From: Stutzerimonas nosocomialis
GTDB lineage: Bacteria; Pseudomonadota; Gammaproteobacteria; Pseudomonadales; Pseudomonadaceae
Length of the DNA: 64,000 nt
Direction of reading: 5' to 3'
NCBI RefSeq assembly: GCF_005876855.1
Contig: NZ_QLAE01000011.1
Coordinates: 1 to 64,000 of the forward strand
Shown here in pieces: positions 63,706 through 64,000 of the stretch. Under the pieces are notes generated by a model that saw only the letters and a program-made list of their open reading frames with translations, was not told the origin of the DNA and did not search any database. Both the position numbers and the translations under genes were made by a program. Within the stretch, counting starts at the first letter, position 1. Each line of letters begins with the position of its first letter.

Positions 63706-63709
<4 letters not shown>

Positions 63710-64000
63710 GGGGCGAGGGCTCCTTGTTCGAGCGGCAGGAAGACCGAGAAGGTGGTATGGCCGGGATGGCTCTCACACTCGATCAGACCCTGGTGCTGAC
63801 TGATGATGTTCTGGGTTATGGCCAGGCCGAGCCCGGTGCCGTCGGGGCGGCCACTGACCATCGGATAGAAGAGGGTGTTCTGCAGCTCGGCCGGGATGCC
63901 CGGCCCGTTGTCCTGGATCTCGATGCGGGTCACCAGCCGGTGGCGGATATGGCCGATGGTGAACTGGCGCAGGGTGCGGGTGCGCAGCGTGATGCGGCCG
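63706..64000 (-). CDS. ntrB: Nitrogen sensor kinase NtrB (3' end only; cut by window)
   Basis: Only the C-terminal about 97 codons are in the window; the frame is open to base 64000. The visible part is the histidine kinase ATP-binding end: [14 protein letters not shown] (N/G1 box), [18 protein letters not shown] (the F and G2 boxes) and the closing [14 protein letters not shown]. It phosphorylates NtrC when 2-oxoglutarate is high and PII is uridylylated. Upstream ntrB sequence and the glnA context lie outside. Confidence 0.93.

Overview
The window is one contiguous stretch of GC-rich (roughly two-thirds G+C by eye) gammaproteobacterial chromosome with the gene order of the Pseudomonas core genome. 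The block ridA-pauR-cytochrome c5-xpt, rep, a GGDEF/EAL protein, comM-ubiK, glnK-amtB, yjbQ-sutA, xerC-dapF-lysA-lptM, cyaY-rnk-cyaA, corA, argH, algZ-algR, hemCDXY, algQ, algP, hemB-ppk-ppx, trxA-rho, ubiD and ntrC-ntrB matches, from memory, the P. aeruginosa PA5303-PA5236 and PA5127-PA5124 neighbourhoods. Two adjacent ammonium transporter genes behind glnK and the absence of some P. aeruginosa-specific genes point to the Stutzerimonas (P. stutzeri) group, but this is inference from gene content, not a phylogenetic result.

Layout. 1-8.8 kb: end of a RidA gene, polyamine regulator pauR, cytochrome c5, a YjlB-type cupin, xpt, a DUF1080 protein, an extra GAPDH, a hybrid histidine kinase and rep. 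9-14.6 kb: a c-di-GMP protein, a chemoreceptor, comM and ubiK. 14.6-19 kb: a nitrogen block with a sigma-54-type promoter, glnK, amtB1 and amtB2, then yjbQ and sutA. 19-24.3 kb: the minus-strand operon lptM-lysA-dapF-DUF484-xerC-HAD and divergent cyaY. 24.4-33.2 kb: rnk, cyaA, two small conserved proteins, a GPH-family transporter, corA, a small membrane protein and argH. 33.4-41.6 kb: algZ-algR, hemC-hemD-hemX-hemY, algQ, algP and a TIGR02444 protein. 41.6-48.9 kb: an ABC-F ATPase with a small MscS-type protein, a LysE exporter, a UPF0178 protein, an MHYT-GGDEF-EAL protein, a thioesterase and elbB. 49.3-58.8 kb: hemB-ppk with convergent ppx, trxA, rho, ubiD and a flavin reductase. 58.8-64 kb: a YdeP-like molybdopterin oxidoreductase, trmL, a small membrane protein and the ntrC/ntrB end.

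How the genes work together. Nitrogen status links both ends of the nitrogen inventory: NtrB/NtrC (right edge) are the expected activators of the sigma-54 promoter in front of glnK-amtB1-amtB2. Tetrapyrrole synthesis is represented by hemB and hemCD with the membrane proteins HemX/HemY, next to the AlgZ/AlgR, AlgQ and AlgP alginate/virulence regulators. Lysine/diaminopimelate synthesis sits with xerC. Polyphosphate synthesis (ppk) and breakdown (ppx) face each other.

I saw no insertion sequence, prophage, CRISPR array, tRNA or rRNA gene, toxin-antitoxin pair or defence cluster, and I do not think the window hides a new multi-gene system. The most interesting points are small-scale: two copies of a heptamer-periodic repeat (one supplying the xerC start region), a strong intrinsic terminator directly in front of rnk, two divergent genes sharing one CATG as both start codons, no room for an NrsZ-type sRNA beside ntrC, a shortened AlgP tail, and an inverted repeat just downstream of the glnK promoter.
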